A stretch of 50,240 nt of DNA, from assembly GCA_903887485.1 (NCBI GenBank), contig CAISPV010000088.1:1-50240 (forward strand), written 5' to 3'. The DNA comes from an uncultured Desulfobulbaceae bacterium (lineage in GTDB: Bacteria > Desulfobacterota > Desulfobulbia > Desulfobulbales > Desulfocapsaceae). Below the pieces are notes generated by a model that was given only the letters and a program-made list of their open reading frames with translations, did no database searches and was not told the origin of the DNA. The position numbers were made by a program, and so were the translations under genes. Shown here in pieces: positions 1-9,200 of this stretch. Position 1 is the first letter of the stretch, and every line of letters begins with the position of its first letter.

Positions 1-57
1 CCGATGATCCATCTCGGTGATTTGAACTAACAATTTAGAAAAGGACTCGTTCTCCAT
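1..57 (-). CDS. 5' end of an unidentified ORF running off the window edge
   Basis: An ATG on the minus strand at 57 is preceded by a strong AAGGAGGG ribosome binding site and opens a frame that runs without a stop to the edge (19 codons, beginning MENESFSK). The strong start signal argues for a real gene. It points away from the truncated pilY1 fragment that begins just to its right, as would be expected if an insertion sequence had entered pilY1. The 19 residues are too few to name a transposase family, and no terminal inverted repeat is visible. The mobile-element reading is inference from position only. Confidence 0.4.
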   Translation of the reverse strand, partial: MENESFSKLLVQITEMDHR

Positions 58-76
58 GGTTCCCTCCTTCTTGTGA

Positions 77-1147
77 TATATCAAAAAGATAAGAACCATT
101 GCTTATTTTTCAACACTTAACGGGAACAGAGCCAAAAATAAAGTACTGAAAACTCTTAATACCGCCGGGACATTATCTTCATCCAGTCCATATTATTATA
201 AGAGTTTTAACAGTGATAATAACGCCTTCATTTCCGATCCCTTCACCGTTGATCTCGACCTTGATTACAAAGCAGATGCCGTCTATTTTGGAACCGAGAG
301 CTACGGACCAGCAGTTTCTCCAACATGGGGAGGAAAGCTCAGAAGAATCGTCATGAAAAATGAAACCAGCTCCCCACCCGCCATCCCGACCAACCCGACT
401 ACATGGGCTGGAGACAGCGTCCTGATAGATTTAGAAAAAAGTGCTACTGACCCGATTATTGGCAGCTATCAACCGATTACCGCTGCTCCTACGGTCGGCA
501 TTGACCCTGACGGCAACGAATGGGTCTTCTTTGGTACCGGCCGCTATTTTATCCGGGATGACAAGGACATTACCGATCAGCAGACATTTTACGGAATCAA
601 AGAACCTAGGAATGCTTCTCTCAAAAATACTTATGCCGAGGTTCTTCGCACCAAGATGTATGATTCGACTTCAGTTGAAGTCAATGCCACCACCAGTTTG
701 GTCACTGGTGGGACATGGACAGACAGTCCTTGGGGAGACTTCGTAAATGACACCAAGGCCAAGGCTGGATGGTATTATAATTTCACTAGCCCGGAAAGGA
801 ATTTAGGACAGGCAGCTTTATTTGGCGACCTCTTGTTCTTCACCTCCTACATCCCCTCAAATGACATCTGCACCTATGAGGGTTCCAGTTATCTCTATGC
901 CCTCTACTATTTAACAGGAACAGCTCCATCTCATGCTGTTATTCATGGCTCTACCACACCCACACCAACCGACAATCTCCTCAAGAGGAAGTTCATTGGT
1001 AAGGGCCTTGCATCTAAACCAAGTATTCACATCGGGAAAGATGGTGTAGAACTTATAGATCAACTTGGTGATTCATCTCTTTTTATAGAAAAAGTAAACA
1101 CACCCGGTTCGACAACATCAGGAAGGACATCTTGGGGGTACAGATAA
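77..1147 (+). pseudogene. pilY1: 3' remnant of pilY1 (type IV pilus tip/biogenesis protein)
   Basis: The frame is open from 77 to the stop at 1147, but there is no initiation signal at its left end; the first internal ATG (353) lies inside conserved sequence. The stretch DPFTVDLDLDYKADAVYFGT and, further on, IDPDGNEWVFFGTGRYF are typical of the C-terminal beta-propeller of PilY1, and the tail GRTSWGYR resembles PilY1 C-termini. PilY1 sits at the tip of type IV pili and takes part in pilus extension and adhesion. Full proteins exceed 1,000 residues, so at least two thirds are missing here. The break lies between about 60 and 200, next to a divergent ORF start. No other pilus gene is in the window. 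Identification is firm for the C-terminal part; the cause of truncation is not known. Confidence 0.7.
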
Positions 1148-1200
1148 AAAGTTTTTTCCTGTTCAAAAACAGGAATTAAGTTATTAAGAAAAATCATGCA

Positions 1201-1241
1201 AAAGACAGGTCGTTTGGGCAATCCAAACGACCTGTCTTTTT
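1201..1241 (+). terminator. Rho-independent terminator after pilY1
   Basis: A perfect 17-bp stem (1201-1217 with 1223-1239) closes a 5-nt GCAAT loop and runs directly into T residues on the plus strand. The left arm begins with A residues, so it could also work on the minus strand. It is 53 bp after the pilY1 stop. Confidence 0.85.
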
Positions 1242-1571
1242 ACACCTGCGAAGTATCCTACAAAAAGAAAAATACTTCTGTCCCCTTTTCATGAAACGAC
1301 TGGACGAAATGAACTCGTGATTTCGGAATCCGTCCTTCGTGAGCGCGGCGCTGGTGATCCAGATGCGCCCAATAGACGACAGGATATTGTCGCTGCTCTG
1401 CCCTTGTTATTCCGTTTCTAAATCAATAGAGCCTTTTTCAGAAATATCACATTGTGATGCCTCGTCACGAAATGACGTATTTTGCAGACGGGAAATTGTT
1501 ATAAGGGATTTTTGATTGCAAAACAGAAGAACTCGGCAAACCTGAGTATAGTATGAGTAGAAGCATGGGCC
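1242..1571. other. Intergenic stretch with no recognised gene
   Basis: There is no ORF with a start signal here. On the minus strand, short open stretches (for instance the one ending with a stop near 1416) have protein-like composition but match no family I recognise. They may be debris from the rearrangements that broke pilY1 and duplicated the glmM end. Confidence 0.4.
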
Positions 1572-1887
1572 TCAACCCAAATCCGCTTTGCTCACCATGG
1601 CACACAGCTCATCGGCCATTGCCTGAATCACTGATTCATCCTGCCCTTCAACCATCACCCTGATCAATGATTCAGTACCGGATGGACGCACCAGAATACG
1701 CCCGGTATCGCCCAGCTTCTGCTCCAGGCCCCGCACGGTGGCTGCAAAATCGGGGATATGATTCACATCTATCTGCGAAGAAGTGCGGACATTTTTCAGC
1801 ACCTGCGGAAAGTTCTCCATGACCGTGGCCAGTTCAGAAAGGGGCTTGCGTTGTTTTTTCATGATGGCAAGCAGTTGCAGGGCCGCA
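1572..1887 (-). pseudogene. Duplicated 3' end of glmM (about 105 codons, no 5' part)
   Basis: This 316-bp stretch aligns without gaps to 2680-2995, the 3' end of the intact glmM, at a fixed offset of 1,108 bp. By eye there are about 19 differences in 317 bp (about 94% identity), most of them synonymous; only 4 of the last 96 residues differ. Similarity stops sharply after the shared GGGCCGCA (1887 here, 2995 in the intact copy) and fades just past the stop codon. An in-frame ATG at 1862 exists, but a 96-residue GlmM tail has no catalytic residues and is unlikely to function. The higBA genes lie between the two copies. Confidence 0.85.
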
Positions 1888-1971
1888 GGACAAATTCATG
1901 AGTGGGTCGTAGAAGAGATATTGAATTGACCGATAAGATCGGCAATTACCAGCAAACAGCTTTTTTGAATA

Positions 1972-2289
1972 TCAAAATGTCGAGCCTGCCCCTAACCCGA
2001 AGTGATTTTTTACTTCTTTTTCGATTTTTTCACCTACCTTACTTTTGGCTATTTTCATATTGTACCGCATCTGTAAATTAAGCCAGAATTCAGGTTCAAT
2101 TCCGAAATACTTGCCAAGGCGTAACGCTGTATCAGCAGTAATTTCTCTTTTGCCATGTATAATTTGACTGACCCGATTCGCTGGTACGCTAATGTCTTTA
2201 GCTAATTGATTCTGAGCAATTTCCATCGGCTTAAGGAATTCTTCTAATAAAACATCGCCTGGCGTGATTGGAGTTAATTTTTTTGCCAT
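1972..2289 (-). CDS. higA: HigA-type antitoxin, XRE-family DNA-binding protein
   Basis: The 105-residue protein carries an N-terminal helix-turn-helix of the HigA/VapI group (roughly residues 20-65), beginning MAKKLTPITPGDVLLEEFLK and including the recognition-helix region VPANRVSQIIHGKREI. HigA neutralises the HigB mRNA interferase and normally represses its own operon. I place the start at ATG 2289, 4 bp after the higB stop, rather than at the upstream in-frame codon at 2313, because 2289 begins the family's conserved N-terminus and has a GGGG/AAGG ribosome site in front. The order toxin then antitoxin is characteristic of higBA. The cistron is followed by the remnant glmM end. Confidence 0.88.
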   Translation of the reverse strand: MAKKLTPITPGDVLLEEFLKPMEIAQNQLAKDISVPANRVSQIIHGKREITADTALRLGKYFGIEPEFWLNLQMRYNMKIAKSKVGEKIEKEVKNHFGLGAGSTF

Positions 2290-2293
2290 GACC

Positions 2294-2578
2294 TTACCCC
2301 TTGTGGTAATCAATAATCTCTACATCAAAAACATTTCCTTCCTTCCATATGAAACAAATACGCCACTGGTCGTTAATCCTGATACTATATTGACCTGTTC
2401 TCTCGCCTTTTAATTGTTCGAGTCTATTCCCTGGTGGCACTCGCAAACTTTTCAACGAAACAGTGGCATCAAGAACCTCAAGTTTAATTCTTGCTGCCCT
2501 GGCAATGCTCCTGAATTTTTTCACATCGAAGTCATTGAAGATCTTTTCAGTATCGTTGCACTTGAAAGTTTTGATCAT
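2294..2578 (-). CDS. higB: HigB-type toxin, RelE/ParE superfamily mRNA interferase
   Basis: This 94-residue protein belongs to the HigB (killer protein) branch of the RelE superfamily: it begins MIKTFKCNDTEKIF and ends with the family's core segment GQYSIRINDQWRICF followed by VEIIDYHKG. HigB toxins cleave mRNA on the ribosome; the conserved basic and aromatic residues near the C-terminus are present. It is the first gene of a two-gene unit with higA. A candidate operator overlaps the presumed -10 region immediately upstream. It was placed between two copies of the glmM 3' end, which indicates acquisition as a cassette. Length and residues look intact, so the pair is probably functional. Confidence 0.88.
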   Translation of the reverse strand: MIKTFKCNDTEKIFNDFDVKKFRSIARAARIKLEVLDATVSLKSLRVPPGNRLEQLKGERTGQYSIRINDQWRICFIWKEGNVFDVEIIDYHKG

Positions 2579-2584
2579 ATTTAC

Positions 2585-2606
2585 AATATATGACGCATAA
2601 CGTCAT
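2585..2606 (-). promoter_or_regulatory. Candidate higBA operator overlapping a -10 box
   Basis: An inverted repeat ATGACG-cataa-CGTCAT occupies 2590-2606, 12 bp upstream of the higB start, next to a minus-strand TATATT (2585-2590) that could be the -10 element. Antitoxin binding at a palindrome over the promoter is the usual way higBA units are autoregulated. No clear -35 box is seen. Confidence 0.5.
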
Positions 2607-2679
2607 TCATCAACAAGAAAGTGAAGATACGAAAAGACAGGGCCAAGAAATGCCGAAATATGAATGTGAGCATATAAGC

Positions 2680-4038
2680 TCAGCCCAGATCCGCCTTGCT
2701 CACCATGGCGCACAGCTCATCGGCCATGGCCTCAATCATTGACTCATCCTGCCCTTCGACCATCACCCTGATCAATGATTCAGTACCGGATGGACGCACA
2801 AGAATACGTCCGGTATCGCCCAGCTTCTGCTCCATACCCCGTACGGTTGCTGCAAAATCGGGGATATGATTCACATCTATCTGCGAAGAAGTGCGGACAT
2901 TTTTCAGCACCTGCGGAAAGTTCTCCATGACCGAGGCCAGTTCAGAGAGGGGCTTGCGTTGTTTTTTCATAATGGCAAGGAGTTGCAGGGCCGCAAGCGT
3001 GCCGTCGCCGGTCGTGATATGATCAAGAAACACCAGATGCCCGGACTGCTCGCCGCCAAAGGAATAGCCATTTTTCCGCATCTCCTCGACCACGTACCGA
3101 TCACCGACCTTGGTGCGCACCATCCGTCCGCCCATCTGCTGCATAGCCACTTCCAGGCCCATATTGGACATCACGGTCGCCACCAGGGTCTTCTTCTTCA
3201 GCTTCCGCTGCTTCAGCAGCTCGGCGGCGCAAATAGCCATGACATGATCACCGTCAATGATCCGCCCCTTTTCATCAGCAACAATGAGCCGATCGCCGTC
3301 GCCATCGAGCGCCAGACCGATATCGGCGCCAGTCTGCCGCACCACCTCCGCCATGTGCTCCGGATGCAGCGCCCCGCAGTCCTTATTGATATTTGTTCCA
3401 TCCGGGTTCACCCCAAAGGTGGTGACTTTTGCCCCCAGCTCCTCAAAGACATGGGGCGCCACGCCGTAGGTCGCGCCGTGGGCGCAATCAAGGACAATAT
3501 GAAAATCATCCAGAGTAAATTTCTGGGGAAAGGTATTTTTCAGAAAAACGATATACCGGCCCTTGGCATCATCAATTCGGCGAGCCCGTCCGACCTCATC
3601 GGCCACGGGTCTTAAGGCCGCCATCTTCTGGGAGAAGATCAGCTCTTCGATATCCGCCTCATACTCATCCGACAACTTGAACCCATCACGGGAAAAGATC
3701 TTGATCCCATTATCCTGAAAGGGGTTATGGGAGGCCGAGATCACCACGCCGGCATCGGCCCGCATGGAGGTAGTAATAAAGGCAATGCCGGGTGTAGGTA
3801 AAGGACCAACGAGCAGCACGTCCACGCCCATGGAACAGATCCCCGCGGCCAGGGCATTTTCGATCATATATCCTGAGATCCGGGTATCCTTGCCGATTAC
3901 GATCCGGTGCCCATGGGCGTGGTCTTTGACCAGGAAGGCAATGGCCCGGCCAACCTGCATGGCAATCTCGGTGGTCATGGGATAGATATTTGCCACCCCG
4001 CGTATTCCGTCTGTTCCAAATAATTTTTTCATGCTCAT
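2680..4038 (-). CDS. glmM: Phosphoglucosamine mutase GlmM
   Basis: GlmM interconverts glucosamine-6-phosphate and glucosamine-1-phosphate, the step before UDP-GlcNAc synthesis for peptidoglycan and LPS. The 452-residue length is normal. Visible motifs are the N-terminal [14 protein letters not shown], the phosphoserine loop SASHNP (Ser103), the metal-binding DGDGDR (Asp245/247/249) and the C-terminal phosphate-binding [12 protein letters not shown]. Two starts are possible, ATG 4038 or ATG 4032. It is the third gene of cdaA-cdaR-glmM, an arrangement well known from Firmicutes, where the CdaA/CdaR membrane complex and GlmM interact. Its last 316 bp exist in a second, diverged copy at 1572-1887 on the far side of higBA, so the current 3' end may be imported. 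Confidence 0.97.
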   Translation of the reverse strand: MSMKKLFGTDGIRGVANIYPMTTEIAMQVGRAIAFLVKDHAHGHRIVIGKDTRISGYMIENALAAGICSMGVDVLLVGPLPTPGIAFITTSMRADAGVVISASHNPFQDNGIKIFSRDGFKLSDEYEADIEELIFSQKMAALRPVADEVGRARRIDDAKGRYIVFLKNTFPQKFTLDDFHIVLDCAHGATYGVAPHVFEELGAKVTTFGVNPDGTNINKDCGALHPEHMAEVVRQTGADIGLALDGDGDRLIVADEKGRIIDGDHVMAICAAELLKQRKLKKKTLVATVMSNMGLEVAMQQMGGRMVRTKVGDRYVVEEMRKNGYSFGGEQSGHLVFLDHITTGDGTLAALQLLAIMKKQRKPLSELASVMENFPQVLKNVRTSSQIDVNHIPDFAATVRGMEQKLGDTGRILVRPSGTESLIRVMVEGQDESMIEAMADELCAMVSKADLG

Positions 4039-4211
4039 TCTGTCTTTTAATTTTATAAATGTTCAAACGCCGTTCCGTTCTTTCAGGGGAAAGCAGATAC
4101 GGTTCTGAATGCCCAAAACATTACTTGAATTTCGTCGCAAATCATGTCGCAATCTCGCAAAATTTGAGCAAGAAAGAAAGAAGGCCTCTCCCAATATTCT
4201 CGCCTCGCTGA

Positions 4212-5231
4212 TTATTCTTTTCTGGTCTTCTCGTCCAGCTTTGGCAAAGGCGGCGACTTCGGTTTTTCTTCACTATACGTCACCACCAAGGGTTCAACCT
4301 TGACAATCTGGATAAGATTCAAGGGATTTTCCTTGGGGGCAACCTTGACCGTCATCTGACCTGCTTCGCCATTATCGATGGCAGTCACCTTGAACAGGGA
4401 TTGCAGATCTTTATTTTCCCGGACCAGGCTTCTGGGCAAGAGCGCGGTAACCGTCACCGTGGAAGGGGTAATCTGCCGCGCCCCCACTTGGCCACTCAAC
4501 TCAATCGGCAGCCCGGAGATATGCTTCTCCACGGTTTCCTCAACAATGACCAGATCGGCGGTTACCGATGTTTCGCCGATCAAATCCAAAAGGGCCGGAT
4601 TCAGATCCAGGGGTATCTGTAACTGCGTCGATTGATTCATGCCACTGAGATCAATCGTCTGCGTCTGCAAGGCACCCAGTTGTGCCAATACCGCCTGTGG
4701 CCCGGTGATGGAGATAGTCTCCGGCTTCATCTTGACCGCCTGCAAAACATGGTGAGGCGCCAGATTTCCTTTGGTTATCGGCTTTACCGCAAGCTGTTTC
4801 TGGACAAGCTTATCCATGGAGAAAATGATCGAATCAGGCTGGGTACGCAGGACTTTTACCCCACGCGGCACAGAGATCAGGTGAGTCTCGTTCTTGATCA
4901 CCATTGTCCCGGGAACGGCCTGGGCAAGATCCACCTGTCTCGTGATATCGCCCTTTTCTATCTTCAATACCTGACTGCGCGGCCCGCTGATTGTGACTTC
5001 AATCTCCCGTTTGAACTGATTGGAGATAACCAGATCTCGCGGCAGATTGATGACTTCAAGAGGTACCAGCACGTTTTTATCGACGGTGTCATCGCCACCG
5101 ACGAAATACCAGAGGCCCACGGCCAGGATCAAAGAGATAAAACGAAGGGTCCAGTCTTTTGGCCACATCTCCTGAAAACGCCTGAGATCATGAACATGCA
5201 ATGACTTGTTTAACTGACTGAGTAGCTTCAT
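4212..5231 (-). CDS. cdaR: YbbR-domain protein, CdaR-type regulator of diadenylate cyclase
   Basis: This protein of about 339 residues has an N-terminal membrane anchor (segment around WTLRFISLILAVGLWYFVGG) followed by an extracytoplasmic region with several YbbR repeats, recognisable from recurring phrases such as VTISGP and ITGPQAVL. YbbR/CdaR proteins bind and modulate the membrane diadenylate cyclase CdaA. The start is set at ATG 5231, where ATGA overlaps the cdaA stop by 4 bp; a further in-frame codon at 5255 would give 8 more residues. The tail is charged and proline-rich. The 170-bp gap before glmM contains no recognised gene. Confidence 0.9.
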   Translation of the reverse strand: MKLLSQLNKSLHVHDLRRFQEMWPKDWTLRFISLILAVGLWYFVGGDDTVDKNVLVPLEVINLPRDLVISNQFKREIEVTISGPRSQVLKIEKGDITRQVDLAQAVPGTMVIKNETHLISVPRGVKVLRTQPDSIIFSMDKLVQKQLAVKPITKGNLAPHHVLQAVKMKPETISITGPQAVLAQLGALQTQTIDLSGMNQSTQLQIPLDLNPALLDLIGETSVTADLVIVEETVEKHISGLPIELSGQVGARQITPSTVTVTALLPRSLVRENKDLQSLFKVTAIDNGEAGQMTVKVAPKENPLNLIQIVKVEPLVVTYSEEKPKSPPLPKLDEKTRKE

Positions 5232-6019
5232 GATCGACTCACCCAACTCTTCCAAACCTGCGTCTGCGATTCTTTCACCACAAAAATGGCATGGAGTCCT
5301 TTGGTCAGGGTCATTTCATCCATCATGAGCGTCAGCGCGCCATGCTGCACCAGTGAGACATCCTGGGTCTCTTCCGAGACCACAATAACTACAGCATCGG
5401 TCTCCTCCGACAGACCGATTGCCGCCCGGTGTCTAGTGCCGAATCGTTTATTGATGTAAGGATTTTTGGTCAGGGGCAGAATACAGCCTGCCGTCTGAAT
5501 CCGCCCTTTACGGATAATCACTCCGCCATCATGCAGGGGGGAGACAGGCATAAAGATAGAGATCAACAGCTCTCTGCTCAAGCTGGCATCAAGATCAGAC
5601 CCGGATTCCACATAGTCACGCAAGCCGATCTCCCGCTCCAGGACAATCAAGGCACCAATGCGCCGTTTGGCGAGATAAAAAACCGCCCGGACAATTTCAT
5701 CCAGCTCCTTTTCGGCCATATCCGTATTTTTCTGGAAAGGAGATTTCCCCACCTGGGTCAGGGCCATGCGGATATCATGCTGAAAGACGATCACCACAAT
5801 CAACAGCAGGGAACTGAGGAAGGTCTTCAACAACCACTGCAGGGCTGCCATATGAAGGGCTATCGACATGAAATAGACGGCGCTCAGCACCACCAGCCCC
5901 AGTATCATCTGCACCGAGCGTGTACCCTTGATAATCAGGATAAGCTGATGAATGATAAAGGCCACCACCAGGATATCAAGCATGTCCTGCCAGCGAAGTA
6001 ATTTGAGTATTTCAAGCAT
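5228..6019 (-). CDS. cdaA: Membrane diadenylate cyclase CdaA (DisA_N domain)
   Basis: CdaA makes the second messenger c-di-AMP from two ATP molecules. Three predicted transmembrane helices lie at about residues 12-32, 37-56 and 62-80, followed by a DisA_N catalytic domain with the RHR motif (196-198, FGTRHRAA) and the segment PLHDGGVII. The usual DGA motif reads DGG here (164-166), a substitution that should be checked but that need not abolish activity. The length of 263 residues is typical. It is the first gene of cdaA-cdaR-glmM, translationally coupled to cdaR. c-di-AMP signalling is best known from Gram-positive bacteria; in this Gram-negative setting it suggests control of turgor, potassium or cell-wall synthesis. 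Confidence 0.95.
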   Translation of the reverse strand: MLEILKLLRWQDMLDILVVAFIIHQLILIIKGTRSVQMILGLVVLSAVYFMSIALHMAALQWLLKTFLSSLLLIVVIVFQHDIRMALTQVGKSPFQKNTDMAEKELDEIVRAVFYLAKRRIGALIVLEREIGLRDYVESGSDLDASLSRELLISIFMPVSPLHDGGVIIRKGRIQTAGCILPLTKNPYINKRFGTRHRAAIGLSEETDAVVIVVSEETQDVSLVQHGALTLMMDEMTLTKGLHAIFVVKESQTQVWKSWVSRS

Positions 6020-6294
6020 AAGATCAGGAAACAGAAGATAGGAAACAGGGAGCAGGAGGCAGGCAAAAAATCAGTTATGATTCATCGACAAATCATAGAG
6101 CTGATAATCCCTGACCTTCCAGGCATCATATTCTTTTTTCGAGTGTACAGCATAGACTCCGCTTCTTTCAAGACATACTTTACATAAAAGTTGAAAGTTG
6201 AAAGTCAAAGATGTTAGGTTGCGGTATATTATTTTTTCATGAATACCTTTTGTACTCTAAAATTTGTACTCAAAAATCTGAACCCTGACCAATC
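6020..6294. other. Divergent intergenic region between cdaA and the DUF748 gene
   Basis: This 275-bp region must hold the promoters of both flanking units, but no strong sigma-70 pair is obvious. It contains a short tandem GTTGAAA repeat at about 6189-6204. On the minus strand, the sequence before a TGA at 6071-6073 reads as a protein-like tail (AVHSKKEYDAWKVRDYQLY) without a start codon, possibly the 3' remnant of a gene once upstream of cdaA. I do not recognise the family. Confidence 0.35.
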
Positions 6295-9200
6295 ATGTCT
6301 GATCGTTTTGGCGCCATCTCCATCAATCCCGACCCCGCTCCTCCTTCTCAGCGGCCCAAAAAACCAAAAGCAAAGCCAGCACCACCATCGCGGCCAAGAC
6401 CAAAAAAACCAGCTTCGGTCCCAAAAAAATCACAGCGCTGGTTCATCCTGGCTGCGCTTCCGGTTTGTCTGCTTGCGGCCTATAGCGCCGGCGGTTTTTT
6501 CTTGGCCCCCTCGCTGCTGACCAGATACATCTCCAACTCTCTCCAACAAACTGCCAACATAGGCCTGACTGCGGGCGAGGCACGCTTCAATCCCTTTACC
6601 ATGCGGTTGCAACTGGGCGATATTTCGACAGTAGCGACCACTGGCAGCAAGCAGCCCCCGACGCCGGAAACCACGCTCGTGCACATTGATCATCTCCTCA
6701 TCAACCTGCACCTGATTGCCCTGCTGCGCAACAGTCTTGCCTGCAATAGTCTGGAGATTAAAGGACTGACCGCCTCACTCATCCGCTACCCGGACAAATC
6801 GTACAACCTGCCGTCCCTTGCCTTGGAAAACAATGCCAAGGCCGATACAGACTCCCTGTCCCGGCTGCCCCTGCTTTTTTCCCTGAACAATATCACGATC
6901 AGCGACAGCAAAATTTCCTTTGATGACCGCCTGGCCGGTAAAAAACACAGCGTGGAGCAGATCAAACTGGATCTGCCCTCACTTTCCAACTTCTCCTTTG
7001 GGGCCAAGGAATACATCCGCCCCCACTTTTCCGCCATCATCAACGGCAGCCCGGTGGAACTGACCGGCGAGGCGGCGCTGCCAGGTGAAAAGGGCCAGAA
7101 TGGACTGAAGACCAATCTCGCCTGCACGCTCCAGAATCTCGACCTGCCGCTCTATTTTGCCTACCTGCCGAAATCTGTGCCCCTGGTGCTTAACAAGGGC
7201 AAAGGCGAGGGCAAGATCCAGATTGTATTTACCCCCAAAGAGAAAAAGGGAGGCCGCCTGACCGTTGGCTTCCAACTGACGACAACCGGGATCGAGCTGG
7301 CCAACACCGAGCACTCACTGGCCATGACCGCGCCCTCACTGCAGATCGAGGGAAGCCTGCAACCACTTGATGGCGCCCTGCACATCCACAAACTGCACGC
7401 CGCGCAGCCACAATTCTCAGCAGATCAGGGTCACTTTTCCCAGGATATGGCCCAGCTCTTTGCCACTCCTGCCGCCGGCAAGGACGCACCGGAACAACCG
7501 CAACATCATCTGGACATTGACGCGCTCACCGTCGAAAATGGCGCCCTGCAACTGACCGACAAAGAGCATCAGGACGCTTCTTCACCACCCTGGACAGCCA
7601 TTCAAGTCCAAGTGAAAAATTTCAGCACCAGCCCGGAGCAGGGTAGGGACAAGGGTACATTTACCCTCAGCAGCAAACAGGAAAAGACCAGTGCGACCCT
7701 GAGCTGGCAAGGATCCTTTAACAGCCGGGGCATACCAGGCGGCACCCTGCAACTGGGCAACATCCAGACCGGCACCCTTCTCTCCTTCGTTGATCCGGTT
7801 CAGGCGAAAAACGCGTCGGGGTCTGCCAGTCTGCACGGCCACTTCAGCTTTGACCCGACAACGCAGAGATCCGGCATGGTCACCTTGCTCGACGCCACAA
7901 CCGAGATGCATGACTTGACCCTGCTCGACCAGAAACAGCCATGGCTTGCGGCCAAATCGATCCAGATCACCGGTACAAAGTTCAAGGAAGGCGACCTTGA
8001 TCTGGGGACCATTGCCCTCACCGAGAGCGCCCTCACCCTCCATCAGGGCAAGCTTCCAGCTTTTCTGCAAAGTTTCGGCGCCGACAAAAAGCCTATTCTG
8101 ATCCAAGGAATTGATTTTTCAGGAAAGGCTACTCTTCACCCTCAAAAAGAGAAAATGCCTGCCCTGGAGTTGTCCGAACTGCACATGAAGGCCGGCAACC
8201 TGACGGCTAAAAATGCCAGTCAGAACAACTTCGAATTTGCGGCCAGGATCAGCCAGGCAGGCTTGTTGAAGGCGCAAGGTCTGGTCGCGCTCTTTCCTGT
8301 ACGCGCCTCGCTCTCCCTGGTTCTGGCCGCTATCAATTCAGAACAGGTTGCCCCCTGGCTTCCCGATGCGCCCCTGTTTCAACAAGGCAAGACAAGCGTG
8401 CATGGCCAGGGGACCTACCGTTATCCTGAATCCAGCTTTACCGGCACCTTGCAGCTGAGCGAGGCATTGATTCGGGATGACGGAAAAAGTCCGGGTTTCA
8501 CCGCAACCAAGGTTGAACTGAATGATGTCACCATCAAGGCCAATCCGCTTCGCATCGGCATGAAGGAACTGATCCTTGACGCCCCAAAACTCACCTGGAA
8601 GCAGGAGGCAGACAGCCCCGGGCCGGTGGCCCAGATTGCCGCCTTTCTCCGCAATCTGCTCTCCCCGCCACCAAACAAGAAAAATCAGCAACAAGATGAC
8701 GGGAACTCCGCCCTGTCTGGTATCCAGAAGATCAGCTTTGACAAGGGCACCATCAACCATGAAGACCTGCGACTCGACCCACCCTGGTCCCATTCAATCA
8801 GTCAGGTCAAAGGTCAGATCACCAATCTGCAGGAGAAGGCTGACGCGGGCGCAGGCTTTGAGCTCTCTGGATTTGTTGACACGGCACCCTTTTCCCTATC
8901 CGGCTCTGGAGACTTCTTGACCAGCAAGGGCAACTGTACCACAAAGATCAACCTCAAAGGGATGCCGCTGCTACCATTCGAGGCGCAGATCACCCCGCTT
9001 CTTGATATCAACCCCAAGTCCGGGAGCTTTGATCTCTCTTACAGCAGCACCATGAAAAATGGTGAAGAAGAGGGAGAGGCGGCCTTTCTCTTCTCCGGGA
9101 TCAGCCCAGATTCCGCGGAATCGGACACCGCCCTGCCCCTGGCCTTGCTCGCCGACAGTCAGGATCAGCTCAAACTCCTGGTACCGCTGGCCAAGAACAG

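Noticed and set aside
2866-3615. Long plus-strand ORF antisense to glmM (249 codons)
   Set aside because: It lies wholly inside glmM, whose protein has every family motif; the antisense protein shows no recognisable domain.
4109-4303. 64-codon plus-strand ORF between glmM and cdaR
   Set aside because: Its second half is antisense to cdaR, and no family or ribosome site is seen.
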